NCBI RefSeq assembly: GCF_000717475.1
Contig: NZ_JPIK01000005.1
Location: 369,698-433,697 of the forward strand
Reading direction: 5' to 3'
Length of the DNA: 64,000 nt
Source of the DNA: Desulfonatronum thiodismutans
GTDB lineage: Bacteria > Desulfobacterota > Desulfovibrionia > Desulfovibrionales > Desulfonatronaceae
In this document: positions 43,879 through 52,596 of the stretch, piece by piece
How the letters are laid out: each line of letters starts with the position of its first letter
How positions within the stretch are numbered: position 1 is the first letter of the stretch
Program-made: the position numbers and the translations under genes
Notes under the pieces: generated by a model
Database searches by the model: none
Seen by the model: the letters and a program-made list of their open reading frames with translations, nothing else
What the model was told of the DNA's origin: nothing

Positions 43879-44640
43879 TTAGCTTCGAAAGGCCCAACCC
43901 GTGGTCCGCTTTTCCAGGGCCGCGAAGATGGCGTACATCCCGATGCCCATGGCCGCGATGACGATCAGTCCGGCAAAGACCAGGGGAACGTTGAACCGGG
44001 CGCTGGCGGACATCATCAGGTAGCCGATGCCCTCGTTGGAGGCCACGGTTTCGGAAATTACCGAGCCGACAAAGGCCAGGGTTACGGCGATTTTCAGGGA
44101 GGCGAAGAAATAGGGCATGGAATTGGGGATGCCCACCTTGAGCAGAATGGTCAGCTTGGACGCGCCCAGGACCCGCAGCACGTCCTCCAACTCCGGCTCG
44201 ATGGTGGCCAGGCCGGTGGCCACGTTGACCACCACGGGAAAGAAGGAGATCAAAAACGCGGTGATGATCGCCGGAACCGTGCCGATCCCGAACCAGATCA
44301 CCAGCAGGGGCACCAGGGCCACCTTGGGCACGGAATTAAAGCCGATCAGGATCGGGTAAAAGGCCCGGTAGAGCAGTTTGGACGAGCCGATGATCACGCC
44401 CACGAGCATGCCGAAGACCACGGCCAGCCCGAATCCGGCCAGGGTGGTGTAGAGGGTCTGCAAGGCGTGCTTGCTGATGGGGCCGGCGAACTCGTATCCG
44501 GCCATCACGGCCTCGCTGGGCGGCGGCAGGATGTAGCTGGGGATTTTAGCCAGCCGGGAGACGGCTTCCCAGGCCACGAACATGGCCACGGTGACGATCA
44601 CCGGGGAGTAGCGCTCCAGGTTTTTACGCAGTGGGGACAT
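43879..44640 (-). CDS. ABC transporter permease, SsuC/TauC/ThiX type
   Basis: 253 residues with about six membrane helices and the inner-membrane-component signature region PILIGFNSVPKVALVPLLVIWFG, where the EAA-like loop contacts the ATPase. It belongs to the nitrate/sulfonate/taurine/pyrimidine-precursor importer family. It overlaps the ATPase gene by 17 bases. The substrate cannot be read from this subunit. Confidence 0.87.
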   Translation of the reverse strand: MSPLRKNLERYSPVIVTVAMFVAWEAVSRLAKIPSYILPPPSEAVMAGYEFAGPISKHALQTLYTTLAGFGLAVVFGMLVGVIIGSSKLLYRAFYPILIGFNSVPKVALVPLLVIWFGIGTVPAIITAFLISFFPVVVNVATGLATIEPELEDVLRVLGASKLTILLKVGIPNSMPYFFASLKIAVTLAFVGSVISETVASNEGIGYLMMSASARFNVPLVFAGLIVIAAMGIGMYAIFAALEKRTTGWAFRS

Positions 44641-45490
44641 CGGCGATTCCTTGGGGGCCGTCGCAGCGCACGCGTTCGATGTGGCCGCGCAGCTCGTGGA
44701 CGATGTCCACGAAGGCCGGTTCGTAGCAGGTTTCCAGGGTGCGCGGTTTGGGCAGGTCCACGCGGCGGCTGTGCACGATGCGTCCCGGGCGGCTGCTCAT
44801 CACGTGGACCGTGTCCGCCAGGAACACGGCCTCGCGCAGGTCGTGGGTCACCAGGACCACGGTGAGCTGCTTGGCGCGGCGCAGATCGGCCAGCACGCAC
44901 CACAATTCTTCACGGGTGAAGGCGTCCAGGGCCCCGAAAGGCTCGTCCAGCATCAGCAGCCGGGGATCGTGGATCAGGGCGCGGCAGAGATTGGCCCGCT
45001 GGCGCATGCCGCCGGAGAGTTCCCAAGGTTGCTTGGATTCGTAGGGCGCCAAACCCACGGTCCGCAACAGGTTGCGGGCTCGTTCCAGATAGGCGGCCTT
45101 TTCCTTGCGCAGTCGGCCGCGGTGGGGCTCCACGATTTCCAGGGGGAGCATGATGTTGCGCAGGGTGTCGCGCCAGGGCAGGAGGGTGGGGTTCTGGAAG
45201 GCCATGCCAACGAAGGAGAGCGTGCCGTTGACCCGGTTGCCGTCCACGAAGACCGCGCCCTTGGTCGGAGGCATCAGCCCGGTGACCAGCTTGAGCAGGG
45301 TGGACTTGCCGCATCCCGACGGTCCGACCACGGCCACGAAGTCCCCTTCGCGGATATCCAGGTTCAGTCCTTGGACGGCCAGGCTCTCGGCGTCCTCGCC
45401 ATAGGCCAGGTCGACGTCCTTGATTTCAACGAACAGGCCCGCACGGCCGGTTTGGCCGTGCGGGTCCGCGTGATCTGCTTGCGATGTCAT
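44624..45490 (-). CDS. ABC transporter ATP-binding protein, SsuB/TauB/ThiZ type
   Basis: 288 residues with all nucleotide-binding motifs: Walker A GPSGCGKST, signature LSGGMRQRANLCRA, Walker B LLMLDEPFGALD and the switch His in VLVTHDLREA. It powers the importer formed with the permease (overlap 17 bases) and the binding protein (17-base gap upstream). Confidence 0.9.
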   Translation of the reverse strand: MTSQADHADPHGQTGRAGLFVEIKDVDLAYGEDAESLAVQGLNLDIREGDFVAVVGPSGCGKSTLLKLVTGLMPPTKGAVFVDGNRVNGTLSFVGMAFQNPTLLPWRDTLRNIMLPLEIVEPHRGRLRKEKAAYLERARNLLRTVGLAPYESKQPWELSGGMRQRANLCRALIHDPRLLMLDEPFGALDAFTREELWCVLADLRRAKQLTVVLVTHDLREAVFLADTVHVMSSRPGRIVHSRRVDLPKPRTLETCYEPAFVDIVHELRGHIERVRCDGPQGIADVPTA

Positions 45491-45507
45491 GGGGTGGAAG
45501 ATCGCCC

Positions 45508-46554
45508 TTAGAAGATGGACCGGGTTTCTTGATCGGGCAGGAAGGAGCGGTCGAAAACAGCTTCCGGAGCGGGTGTTGTGGAGAGATCAAAGGCGTTGAC
45601 CACTTCGGCGATGGCCTTGGCCAGGCGCTCGTCGTCCACGTCGCCCATGCCGTTGGCAGCGGCGTATTCCGTGGCCACGCTGGTCTCGATGGCCAACTTC
45701 AGTCTACGGGTTTCCAGGTCCACGTCGATCAGGCCGTCCCGCTGGCGGACGTAGGCGATGGCCGCTGCTGGATCTTCCAGGGTTTCAGCCCAACCCCGAA
45801 CCACGGCGCGCAGGAAGCCCTTGACCACTTCGGGCTGGGCGGCCAATTGCGGGGAGACGATGATGGCGTTGCCGTACAGATTTACGCCGTAGTCCGGATA
45901 CAGGAAGACCGTCAGTTCGTCGGCGGGAATGCCCAGGTTCTCCAGGTTGAGCAGGCTGGTGAAATAGAAGCCGGAGATGGCGTCCACCTGGCCGCGCAGC
46001 AGCATGGGCTCGCGCAGGGGCGGGTCCATGGAGGTCCAGTTCACGGCGTCGGCATCCAGGCCGGTGGCCGCGGCAAAGGCGGAAAAGGTCTTGCGGGGGG
46101 AGTCGAAGACCGGCGCGCCCAGGGTCTTGCCGGCCAGGTCCGCCGGGGTCTGGATGCCGCTTTCCTTTTTCGTGAAAATGGCGAAGGGCGGGTGATCGTA
46201 AACCATGAACACGGCCTTCAGGGCTTGGTCCGGGTTGCCCACGTTGAACTCGATCATGGCGTTGATGTCCGCGAAGCCGACGTCGTAGGCTCCGGAGGCG
46301 ACCCGATTCACGGCCCCGGCCGACCCGGTCCCGGAATCAATGGTCACGTTCAGACCTTCCTCCGCGAAATAACCTCGGGCATGGGCCAGGAGGTACGGCG
46401 CGATGGGTCCTTCGAACTTCCAGTCCAGGGTGAAGCGGACCGGGGTCTGGGCCGAGGCGGAGGCGGCCAGGACAAGGGACAGGCCCAGGCATAGGCACAG
46501 CGTGGACAAACTCAGGGTGATGCGGGAAGACAGCGAGGACAAGGTCTTGAGCAT
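45508..46554 (-). CDS. ABC transporter periplasmic substrate-binding protein (NMT1/SsuA-like)
   Basis: 348 residues from the ATG at 46554, with GGAGG 6 bases upstream. A cleavable signal peptide ends in ASASAQ. The mature part begins VRFTLDWKFEGPIAPYLLA, the common start of NMT1/THI5-like binding proteins, and has the family's GTGSAGAVNRVASGAYDVGF. Such proteins bind sulfonates, pyrimidine precursors, riboflavin-like or nitrogenous compounds; the ligand here is unknown. It is first in a four-gene operon (binding protein, ATPase, permease, thrC-like) behind a sigma-54-type promoter. Confidence 0.88.
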   Translation of the reverse strand: MLKTLSSLSSRITLSLSTLCLCLGLSLVLAASASAQTPVRFTLDWKFEGPIAPYLLAHARGYFAEEGLNVTIDSGTGSAGAVNRVASGAYDVGFADINAMIEFNVGNPDQALKAVFMVYDHPPFAIFTKKESGIQTPADLAGKTLGAPVFDSPRKTFSAFAAATGLDADAVNWTSMDPPLREPMLLRGQVDAISGFYFTSLLNLENLGIPADELTVFLYPDYGVNLYGNAIIVSPQLAAQPEVVKGFLRAVVRGWAETLEDPAAAIAYVRQRDGLIDVDLETRRLKLAIETSVATEYAAANGMGDVDDERLAKAIAEVVNAFDLSTTPAPEAVFDRSFLPDQETRSIF

Positions 46555-46666
46555 TGGGTTCCTCCAAGCGGAAACGTTTCGGGGTGAGGGTCTTGGCGAC
46601 GAACGTGATTGTCGGGTCTGATTGCCGGGTTGCCGTGCGCGGAATCCAGCGACGAAAAGGTTTATA

Positions 46667-46682
46667 AGCAACGGATGTGCCA
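46667..46682 (-). promoter_or_regulatory. Sigma-54 (-24/-12) promoter for ABC transporter operon
   Basis: On the minus strand the sequence is TGGCACATCCGTTGCT. It matches the sigma-54 consensus TGGCACGNNNNTTGCW at 15 of the 16 scored or free positions, with the GG and GC pairs correctly spaced. It lies about 113 bases before the start of the substrate-binding protein gene. Transcription would need an enhancer-binding protein, which is not encoded nearby. Confidence 0.7.
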
Positions 46683-46841
46683 TGGCCGGAATCCAGCGGT
46701 TTTCCTGGATCTTCCTGGTTTTTCCGGGTTCCGCGTCGAACTCTTGCGCGGTGGGAATGTTTCAAAAAACGTGCATTTTTGCAAGGTCGGATTACAAAAA
46801 CGGCATGACGAGTCCGTATTGCCTTGACGTTTTACGGGCGG

Positions 46842-46868
46842 TTGACTCCGGTCCGGCTCTCGGATAAT
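46842..46868 (+). promoter_or_regulatory. Candidate sigma-70 promoter of ffh
   Basis: TTGACT (46842-46847) and GATAAT (46863-46868) are separated by 15 bases, a short but tolerated spacing. The elements match the consensus at 5 of 6 positions each. It lies 48 bases before the ffh start and would lead the long plus-strand translation run. Confidence 0.5.
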
Positions 46869-46916
46869 GCCATACGTTTTCGTTTTGTCTCTAGAAGCTT
46901 CAAGTCCGGATACCCC

Positions 46917-48377
46917 ATGTTCGACAGTTTAGCGGATCGTCTGCAATCCGTCTTCAAAAAAATCCGCGGCCACGGCCGGCTGGATGAGAAGAGCATCCAG
47001 GAAGGCTTGCGCGAGGTGCGTCTGGCCTTGCTGGAAGCGGACGTCAATTTCAAGGTTGTCAAGGACTTCGTGGACCGGGTCCGGGAACGGGCCATGGGGC
47101 AGGACGTCCTGGGCAGTCTGACGCCCGGTCAGCAGGTGGTCAAGATCGTCCACGACGAGATGGTCGATTTGCTGGGCGGCGAGCATCTGGGGCTGCAGCT
47201 CCAGGGCAAGCCGCCGGTGGTCATCATGCTGGTCGGACTGCAAGGCTCGGGAAAGACGACCACCGCGGCCAAGCTGGCCCTGCATCTGCGCCGGGTGAAG
47301 CGTTCCCCCTACCTGGTCCCCGCGGACGTCTACCGCCCCGCAGCCATTGATCAGCTCCACAAGCTGGCCTCCCAACTGGACGTTCCGGCCTTTGCCTCCA
47401 CTGCCCAGATGCGGCCCGTGGACATCTGTCTTCAGGCCCGGGACGAGGCGATCCGTGAGGGTCTGGATGTGCTCCTCGTGGACACGGCCGGGCGGCTACA
47501 CATCGACGAATTGCTGATGGAAGAGCTGGTAGCCGTGAAACAGGCCATGAATCCTCAGGAAATTCTCTTTGTGGCCGACGCCATGACCGGTCAGGATGCG
47601 GTGAACGTGGCGGTCAAGTTCGACGAGCTTCTGGATCTGTCCGGCATCGTGCTGACCAAGATGGAAGGCGACGCCCGGGGCGGCGCGGCTCTGTCCATCA
47701 AGTCCGTGACCGGCAAGCCGATCAAGTTCGTGGGCATGGGTGAAAAGGTCAGCGACTTGGAGGCCTTTCATCCGGACCGCGTGGCTTCACGCATTCTGGG
47801 CATGGGCGACATCCTCTCGCTGATCGAAAAGGCCCAGGGCTCCATCGACCAGGATGAAGCCGAGGCCCTGCAGAAAAAGATGCAGAAGGCCGAGTTCAAC
47901 CTGGAGGACTTTCGCACCCAGATGCGACGGTTGCGCAAACTCGGTTCCCTGGAGGGCATGCTCAAGCTGATTCCGGGCATGGGCGACCTTCGCAAGCAGC
48001 TTGGCGAGATGAAGATGCCGGAAAAGGAGATGGGCCGCATGGAGGCGATCATCAACTCCATGACCCCGACGGAGCGCAAGAACCCCAAGCTGATGAACGC
48101 GAACCGCAAGCTTCGGGTGGCCAAGGGCAGCGGCGTGAAAGTCCAGGACGTAAACGCCCTGTTGAAAAATTTCGAGCAGATGCAGAAGATGATGAAGAAA
48201 ATGACCAGCGGGGGAGGTCTTGGAGGCATGAAGATGCCCTCCGGCCCCGGGGGGATGAGCTTGCCCGGCGGCATGGGCGGCCCTGGCGGCCTGACGCTTC
48301 CCGCGGGCATGTCGAAGCACGGGACCAAGTCCGCGACCAAGAAGAAAAAGGAACGGCGCAAGAAAAAACGCCGCTGA
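46917..48377 (+). CDS. ffh: Signal recognition particle protein Ffh
   Basis: 486 residues from the ATG at 46917 ([18 protein letters not shown], the usual Ffh start). The N domain is followed by the GTPase domain with [23 protein letters not shown] and [10 protein letters not shown]. The C-terminal M domain is Met-rich (MQKMMKKM) and extended by a Gly/Met/Pro-rich stretch and a Lys/Arg tail. With 4.5S RNA it targets nascent membrane proteins to FtsY and SecYEG. The tail is longer than in E. coli. Confidence 0.95.
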   Translation: MFDSLADRLQSVFKKIRGHGRLDEKSIQEGLREVRLALLEADVNFKVVKDFVDRVRERAMGQDVLGSLTPGQQVVKIVHDEMVDLLGGEHLGLQLQGKPPVVIMLVGLQGSGKTTTAAKLALHLRRVKRSPYLVPADVYRPAAIDQLHKLASQLDVPAFASTAQMRPVDICLQARDEAIREGLDVLLVDTAGRLHIDELLMEELVAVKQAMNPQEILFVADAMTGQDAVNVAVKFDELLDLSGIVLTKMEGDARGGAALSIKSVTGKPIKFVGMGEKVSDLEAFHPDRVASRILGMGDILSLIEKAQGSIDQDEAEALQKKMQKAEFNLEDFRTQMRRLRKLGSLEGMLKLIPGMGDLRKQLGEMKMPEKEMGRMEAIINSMTPTERKNPKLMNANRKLRVAKGSGVKVQDVNALLKNFEQMQKMMKKMTSGGGLGGMKMPSGPGGMSLPGGMGGPGGLTLPAGMSKHGTKSATKKKKERRKKKRR

Positions 48378-48450
48378 CATGCACCGGCGCAAATCCACGC
48401 TCCCATTTCACGACACCATTTCAGATCAACTTGAAGAGAGGAACGCAGCA

Positions 48451-48705
48451 ATGGCAATGAGAATCAGACTGACCCGGATGGGCTCCAAGAAGAAGCCGTT
48501 TTACCGCATCGTGGCCTTGAACAGCGAAACCCGCCGCGACGGCCGCGCTTTGGATTTTCTCGGCTACTACAACCCGATGAAAGAGCCCAACGAACTGAAG
48601 ATCGACACGGACAAGGTTCGCGAATGGATGGCCAAGGGCGCCAAGCCCACGGACACGGTTCGTTCGCTGTTGGCCAGAGTGGGTTTCAATCAAGCCCAGG
48701 CCTAG
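48451..48705 (+). CDS. rpsP: 30S ribosomal protein bS16
   Basis: 84 residues from the ATG at 48451, with GAGAGGAA about 8 bases upstream. The sequence [20 protein letters not shown], then [13 protein letters not shown], is characteristic. It lies 73 bases after ffh, in the order ffh-rpsP-khpA-rimM-trmD-rplS that is common in bacteria. A longer upstream reading has no family support. Confidence 0.96.
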   Translation: MAMRIRLTRMGSKKKPFYRIVALNSETRRDGRALDFLGYYNPMKEPNELKIDTDKVREWMAKGAKPTDTVRSLLARVGFNQAQA

Positions 48706-48715
48706 CAGTTCGTTG

Positions 48716-48767
48716 AAAAACGCCTGCCTGCCGCGTGTTTCAAGCATCGCGGGCTTTGGCGTTTTTT
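48716..48767 (+). terminator. Hairpin with T-run between rpsP and khpA (attenuator-like)
   Basis: Outer stem AAAAACGCC / GGCGTTTTTT and inner stem CCGCG / CGCGG around a 12-base loop, ending in six T. It looks like an intrinsic terminator, but it lies inside an operon that must be read on into khpA, rimM and trmD. It may reduce rather than end transcription, or the downstream genes may have another promoter. Confidence 0.6.
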
Positions 48768-48810
48768 CGAGCTGTTCCACGTCGATGAGCTTTTACGGAG
48801 TAAAGACGGC

Positions 48811-49041
48811 ATGAAGGAACTCATCGAATATATTGCCACGTCCCTGGTGGATCAGCCCGAGGCCGTGCAGGTCTCCCTGGTGGAGGGCGAGCAGTCCTCC
48901 GTGGTGGAATTGCGCGTGGCCAAGGAAGACCTGGGCAAGGTGATCGGCAAGCAAGGCCGCACGGCCAAGGCCCTGCGTACGATTCTTGCCGCCGCCTCGG
49001 CCAAGGCCGACAAGCGGGTGGCGCTGGAAATCATCGAATAG
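48811..49041 (+). CDS. khpA: KH-domain RNA-binding protein KhpA
   Basis: 76 residues, the usual length. It is a single type II KH domain with the RNA-binding GxxG loop in [16 protein letters not shown]. KhpA proteins bind RNA, often with KhpB, and affect cell-envelope and small-RNA control. GGAG lies 11 bases before the ATG. It lies between rpsP and rimM as in many bacteria. Confidence 0.93.
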   Translation: MKELIEYIATSLVDQPEAVQVSLVEGEQSSVVELRVAKEDLGKVIGKQGRTAKALRTILAAASAKADKRVALEIIE

Positions 49042-49052
49042 GCGGGTTCACG

Positions 49053-49607
49053 ATGTCCGGGCAACCGTTGGTCCTGGTCGGAGAGGTGATCAAGCCGCAC
49101 GGTTTGGCAGGGGAGTTCAGTGTCAAAGTGCACGTGGACTCCCCTGATTTTTTTGCCCATGTCCCGCGTCTGTACCTGCGCCGTTCTCCCGGAGATCGTC
49201 CGCGTCCCGTGGCCGTGACCTCCTGGAGAATGCACAACGCACGACTTCTGCTGCGCCTGGACCAGATCCAGGGACGGGATGAAGTGGAACAGATTCGCGG
49301 GGCTGAGTTGCTGGCGCGCCCCGAGGATCTGCCCGACCGTTCGGAAGACGACATTTTCATTCATGAGCTGATCGGCATGCGGGTGCTGCTGCCATCCGGC
49401 AAACAACTGGGCCGGATCGAGAGCGTCAACACAGGCACCGGGGCCGGGGTCGGCCAGGAAATCTGGAGCATACGCGCCGAGTCGGGCCAAGAGGTGCTTT
49501 TTCCAGCGCACCAGGACTTCGTCCTGGAAGCGGACAGGGCCACGGCCACGGTGTGCATCGATCCGCCGCCGGGGCTGCTGGAATTGTATCTGGGCGAAGA
49601 AGGATAA
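49053..49607 (+). CDS. rimM: 16S rRNA processing protein RimM
   Basis: 184 residues. The N-terminal beta-barrel starts VGEVIKPHGLAGEFSVKV, a RimM hallmark; the PRC-barrel C-terminal domain contains HELIGMRVLLPSGKQLG and VLFPAHQDFVL. RimM assists assembly of the 30S head around S19. It lies 11 bases after khpA and 173 bases before trmD; the gap contains a long hairpin. Confidence 0.93.
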   Translation: MSGQPLVLVGEVIKPHGLAGEFSVKVHVDSPDFFAHVPRLYLRRSPGDRPRPVAVTSWRMHNARLLLRLDQIQGRDEVEQIRGAELLARPEDLPDRSEDDIFIHELIGMRVLLPSGKQLGRIESVNTGTGAGVGQEIWSIRAESGQEVLFPAHQDFVLEADRATATVCIDPPPGLLELYLGEEG

Positions 49608-49656
49608 TGCCACTTCTCCTTCGGTAAAGCAGTATTCGCACGAAGAAAGGCAGTTC

Positions 49657-49732
49657 TCGGTGTCGGAGTCGGTATCGGGGTCGAATTAGTGTATAGACGA
49701 ACAATCAGTGTCGATACCGATTCCGACACCGA
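49657..49732. repeat. Hexamer-periodic long hairpin between rimM and trmD
   Basis: Left arm 49657-49677 reads TCGGTG TCGGAG TCGGTA TCG in 6-base steps. Right arm 49712-49732 is its inverted copy with one G-to-A change, so 20 of 21 positions pair and the other is a wobble. The loop is 34 bases. It is followed by eight A, not T, so it is not an intrinsic terminator on plus. It belongs to the same family as the hairpin at 58347. Confidence 0.75.
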
Positions 49733-49780
49733 AAAAAAAGCTTTGTATTAAAATGTGCTAAGATCCAGGACTCAGGCGGC

Positions 49781-51064
49781 ATGCGGTTCAACATTGTCAC
49801 GCTTTTTCCGGAGTTTTTCGCTTCGGCGCTGCAATGCGGCCTGCTGGGAAAGGCTCTGGAGCAGGAGACGGTCACGGTTCGGTTGATCAATCCGCGGGAT
49901 TTCGCCGTGGATCGGCATCGCAGCGTGGACGACCGGCCTTACGGCGGCGGGCCGGGAATGGTCATGACCCTTCCGCCGCTGGCGGCGACTCTGCGGTCCC
50001 TGGAAGCCCCCGGCAGGATGGTCCTGCTGTGTCCCAAAGGGCGGCCCTTGGATCACGACCTGGCCGCGTCCCTGGCCCAAGAACCGGACGTTACCCTGAT
50101 CTGCGGGCGGTACGAGGGCGTCGATCATCGTCTGGATTCTCTGTTTCCCCTGGAAAAGGTCAGCGTGGGCGGCGTGGTCCTCAATGGCGGGGAGACGCCG
50201 GCCCTGCACGTCCTGGAAGCGGTGTCCCGGCTCCTGCCCGGATTCATGGGCCACGAGGAGTCGTCGGCGGACGAGAGTTTCGTGGGCGGCCTGCTGGAGT
50301 ATCCGCACTTTTCCAGGCCTGAGGTTTTTGAAGATTTGCGGGTGCCGGAGATTCTGCTGTCCGGGGACCATGCCAAGGTCGCGGCCTGGCGACGAGAGGA
50401 GTCTTTGCGGGCTACCCTGGAGTCGCGTCCGGACTTGCTGTCTAGGGCCACCCTGGAATCCGGGGACGTCCGGACCTTGAAAGAGTTGGCCAAGGGACGG
50501 CGACGAGCGGCCAGGAATTGTTTCCTGGCCCTGGTCCATGCTCCGGTCCTGAACAAGTTCGGGCAGAGCGGGGCGGTTTCTTTGACAAATCTGGACATCC
50601 ACGATATTGCCCGCTGTTCTCGTACGTACGGCCTAGGCGGATATTTCATCTGCACCCCCTTGCGGGACCAACAGCAGTTGGCTGAACGTCTGCTGGGCCA
50701 CTGGCTGAGCGGGCCGGGGGCTACGGCAAACCCGGATCGTGGGGAAGCACTGAGCTTGGTGCGCGTCGTGGACGGCCTGGAGCAGGCCGCGGACGCGGTG
50801 GCCGAGCGGTGTGGGAAGCGGCCGATGCTGGTTGCCACTTCTGCCCGAGGAGCGGGGAGCCTGACCTATCCTCAGGCCCGTGACCTGCTGGAGGACCAGC
50901 CGGTTTTACTGGTCCTGGGCACGGGGTACGGGTTGGCCCCGGAAGTGCTGGAACACTGCGTCGGAACCTTGCGCCCAGTACGCTGCTTCAGCGACTACAA
51001 TCATCTTTCGGTACGCGCCGCCGCGGCCATTATGCTGGACCGGATCCTGGGCGACGACGGCTGA
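49781..51064 (+). CDS. trmD: tRNA (guanine-37-N1)-methyltransferase TrmD fused to a second SPOUT domain
   Basis: 427 residues; a normal TrmD is ~240-250. Residues 1-~235 are TrmD (FNIVTLFPEFF; YGGGPGMVM; ICGRYEGVD; the knot region VGGVVLNGGETPA). It uses SAM to methylate G37 beside the anticodon. Residues ~245-425 match the separate RNA methyltransferase family Methyltrn_RNA_4 (FLALVHAPVLNK; GGYFICTPL; VLGTGYGLAPEVLEHCVG; SDYNHLSVRAAAAIMLDRIL), a second SPOUT-type fold of unknown target. The usual DSF of the TrmD catalytic loop reads DESF here. Confidence 0.9.
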   Translation: MRFNIVTLFPEFFASALQCGLLGKALEQETVTVRLINPRDFAVDRHRSVDDRPYGGGPGMVMTLPPLAATLRSLEAPGRMVLLCPKGRPLDHDLAASLAQEPDVTLICGRYEGVDHRLDSLFPLEKVSVGGVVLNGGETPALHVLEAVSRLLPGFMGHEESSADESFVGGLLEYPHFSRPEVFEDLRVPEILLSGDHAKVAAWRREESLRATLESRPDLLSRATLESGDVRTLKELAKGRRRAARNCFLALVHAPVLNKFGQSGAVSLTNLDIHDIARCSRTYGLGGYFICTPLRDQQQLAERLLGHWLSGPGATANPDRGEALSLVRVVDGLEQAADAVAERCGKRPMLVATSARGAGSLTYPQARDLLEDQPVLLVLGTGYGLAPEVLEHCVGTLRPVRCFSDYNHLSVRAAAAIMLDRILGDDG

Positions 51065-51125
51065 TGTTCGGCCTTGTATCGTTCGGACGCGAATACTTTT
51101 ATTTGATTCATAAGGAGACTTGGTC

Positions 51126-51479
51126 ATGGATTTGATGAAAAAGATTGAATATTCCCAGATGCGCATGGACATTCCGCAGTTCAAGGCCGGAGACACGGTC
51201 AAGGTGCATGTCCGGATCATCGAAGGGGACAAGGAACGGATTCAGATGTTCGAAGGCGTGGTGCTCTGTCGGCATCGCGGCACCACCAACGCCACCTTCA
51301 CCGTGCGCAAAATGTCCGACGGGATCGGCGTGGAGCGGATTTTTCCCCTGCATTCCCCCTTCATAGAGCGCGTGGAAGTTCTCAGCGAGGGCCGGGTCCG
51401 TCGCAGCCGGATTTTCTACCTGCGCAAGCTCCGGGGCAAGGCCAGCCGGATCAAGTCCAAGAACGCCTGGGATAACTAG
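51126..51479 (+). CDS. rplS: 50S ribosomal protein bL19
   Basis: 117 residues from the ATG at 51126, with AAGGAG 8 bases upstream. The pattern [37 protein letters not shown] and [14 protein letters not shown] is diagnostic. It lies at the interface of the ribosomal subunits. It follows trmD by 61 bases. Confidence 0.96.
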   Translation: MDLMKKIEYSQMRMDIPQFKAGDTVKVHVRIIEGDKERIQMFEGVVLCRHRGTTNATFTVRKMSDGIGVERIFPLHSPFIERVEVLSEGRVRRSRIFYLRKLRGKASRIKSKNAWDN

Positions 51480-51484
51480 GTTTC

Positions 51485-52210
51485 ATGCCCGGGCCAACGT
51501 GTCGGCCCGTGGACGGGCGACTGTCCGGAAATATTTCCGGTAGTTTCTCCGGACTTTTGGCCGGTGAAGAAATGTCGCGCGGCTTCGGTCCGACCGCCGG
51601 GTTGGACGAGGCCGGGCGGGGATGCCTGGCCGGGCCCGTTGTGGCCGCGGCGGTCATTCTCCCCGAGTCCTACGATCTGCCCGGTCTGACCGATTCCAAA
51701 AAGCTTCGGGCCGAGGCGCGGGAGCGCATGGCTCGGGCCGTTCGGGAGCAGGCCGTGGCCTGGTCCCTGGGGCTTGCTTGGCCGCGGGAAATCGAGCGGG
51801 TGAACATCCTGCGGGCATCCCTGCTGGCCATGAGCCGCGCGGTGCGCACCCTGAAAGTTCGCCCGGAAGCGTTGATCGTGGACGGGCCGCATCGGGTTCC
51901 ACTGGAAATGCCCCAACAGGCAGTGGTCAGGGCGGACGCCACGATTCCGGCTGTTTCCGCCGCGTCCATTTTGGCCAAGACCTTTCGCGACAAGCTCCTG
52001 ACTTTTCTGGATCGCCGCCATCCGGGTTATGACTTGGCGATTCATAAAGGTTACCCCACGGCCCGACACCTGGAGGCCCTGCGCCGCCTGGGACCGGCTC
52101 CTGTGCACCGGCTGACCTTCAAAGGGGTTTTGGCCCCGACGGATTCAGGCGCGCGACCAGAAATGTTGCAGGGGCACCCACCGGAACAGCTATGGTTGCC
52201 GGGCATCTAG
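51485..52210 (+). CDS. rnhB: Ribonuclease HII
   Basis: Up to 241 residues. The catalytic DEAGRG motif is in [13 protein letters not shown], with further acidic residues in LIVDG and [19 protein letters not shown]. It cleaves RNA in RNA-DNA hybrids, including single ribonucleotides. The first ATG at 51485 gives a 30-residue leader before the family start; the ATG at 51572 ([15 protein letters not shown]) gives the more usual 212 residues. Neither has a strong ribosome site. The 3' end overlaps yraN by 19 bases. Confidence 0.92.
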   Translation: MPGPTCRPVDGRLSGNISGSFSGLLAGEEMSRGFGPTAGLDEAGRGCLAGPVVAAAVILPESYDLPGLTDSKKLRAEARERMARAVREQAVAWSLGLAWPREIERVNILRASLLAMSRAVRTLKVRPEALIVDGPHRVPLEMPQQAVVRADATIPAVSAASILAKTFRDKLLTFLDRRHPGYDLAIHKGYPTARHLEALRRLGPAPVHRLTFKGVLAPTDSGARPEMLQGHPPEQLWLPGI

Positions 52211-52596
52211 CCCAGGGCCGGGCCGGAGAGGACGCCGCGGTTCAATTGCTGAAGGGCCTGGGGTTTCATGTTCTGGAGCGCAACTGGCGCTGCCAAGTCG
52301 GCGAAGTGGACGTAATCTGCCTGGACCAGGACACCGTGGTTTTCGTCGAAGTCCGAACCCGAGGGACTTGCGCCCGCACCTCTCCGGCCCAGAGCGTAAA
52401 CCGCTCCAAAATCACCAAGTTGACCCGGGCCGCCAGCTACTATCTCAGCCGGCGCGACTGGTGGGAGCGGCCATGCCGATTCGACGTGGTCGCGGTGATC
52501 CACACCCCCCAGGGACACCGACTGGAGCACATTCCCGATGCCTTTTCCTTCCCCCAGACTCTGGGTCGTGGCCGGAACCCTTGGCAACCCTGGTGA
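52192..52596 (+). CDS. yraN: YraN/UPF0102-family endonuclease-like protein
   Basis: 134 residues, the normal length. The nuclease-fold pattern is [23 protein letters not shown], then [20 protein letters not shown], with Asp, Glu and the ExK-like VEVR of the Holliday-junction-resolvase fold. Activity is not established for the family. It overlaps rnhB by 19 bases and rsmI by 59 bases, so the three are translated together. Confidence 0.9.
   Translation: MVAGHLAQGRAGEDAAVQLLKGLGFHVLERNWRCQVGEVDVICLDQDTVVFVEVRTRGTCARTSPAQSVNRSKITKLTRAASYYLSRRDWWERPCRFDVVAVIHTPQGHRLEHIPDAFSFPQTLGRGRNPWQPW

Larger units (their letters stand above)
46555..46916. other. Divergent regulatory stretch between ABC operon and ffh
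   Basis: 362 bases with no supported gene. It holds a near-consensus sigma-54 promoter on the minus strand (46667-46682) and a sigma-70-type promoter on the plus strand (46842-46868), both described separately. A short open frame on plus starting near 46622 has no family character. Confidence 0.6.

Noticed and set aside
42715..44865. A 716-codon plus-strand open frame across thrC-like and permease genes
   Set aside because: It runs antisense through two well-identified genes and has low-complexity Gly/His/Gln composition; no family resemblance.
49657..49732. Intrinsic terminator between rimM and trmD
   Set aside because: The hairpin is followed by A and not by T on plus, and no T-run follows it on minus for a minus-strand gene; treated as repeat instead.
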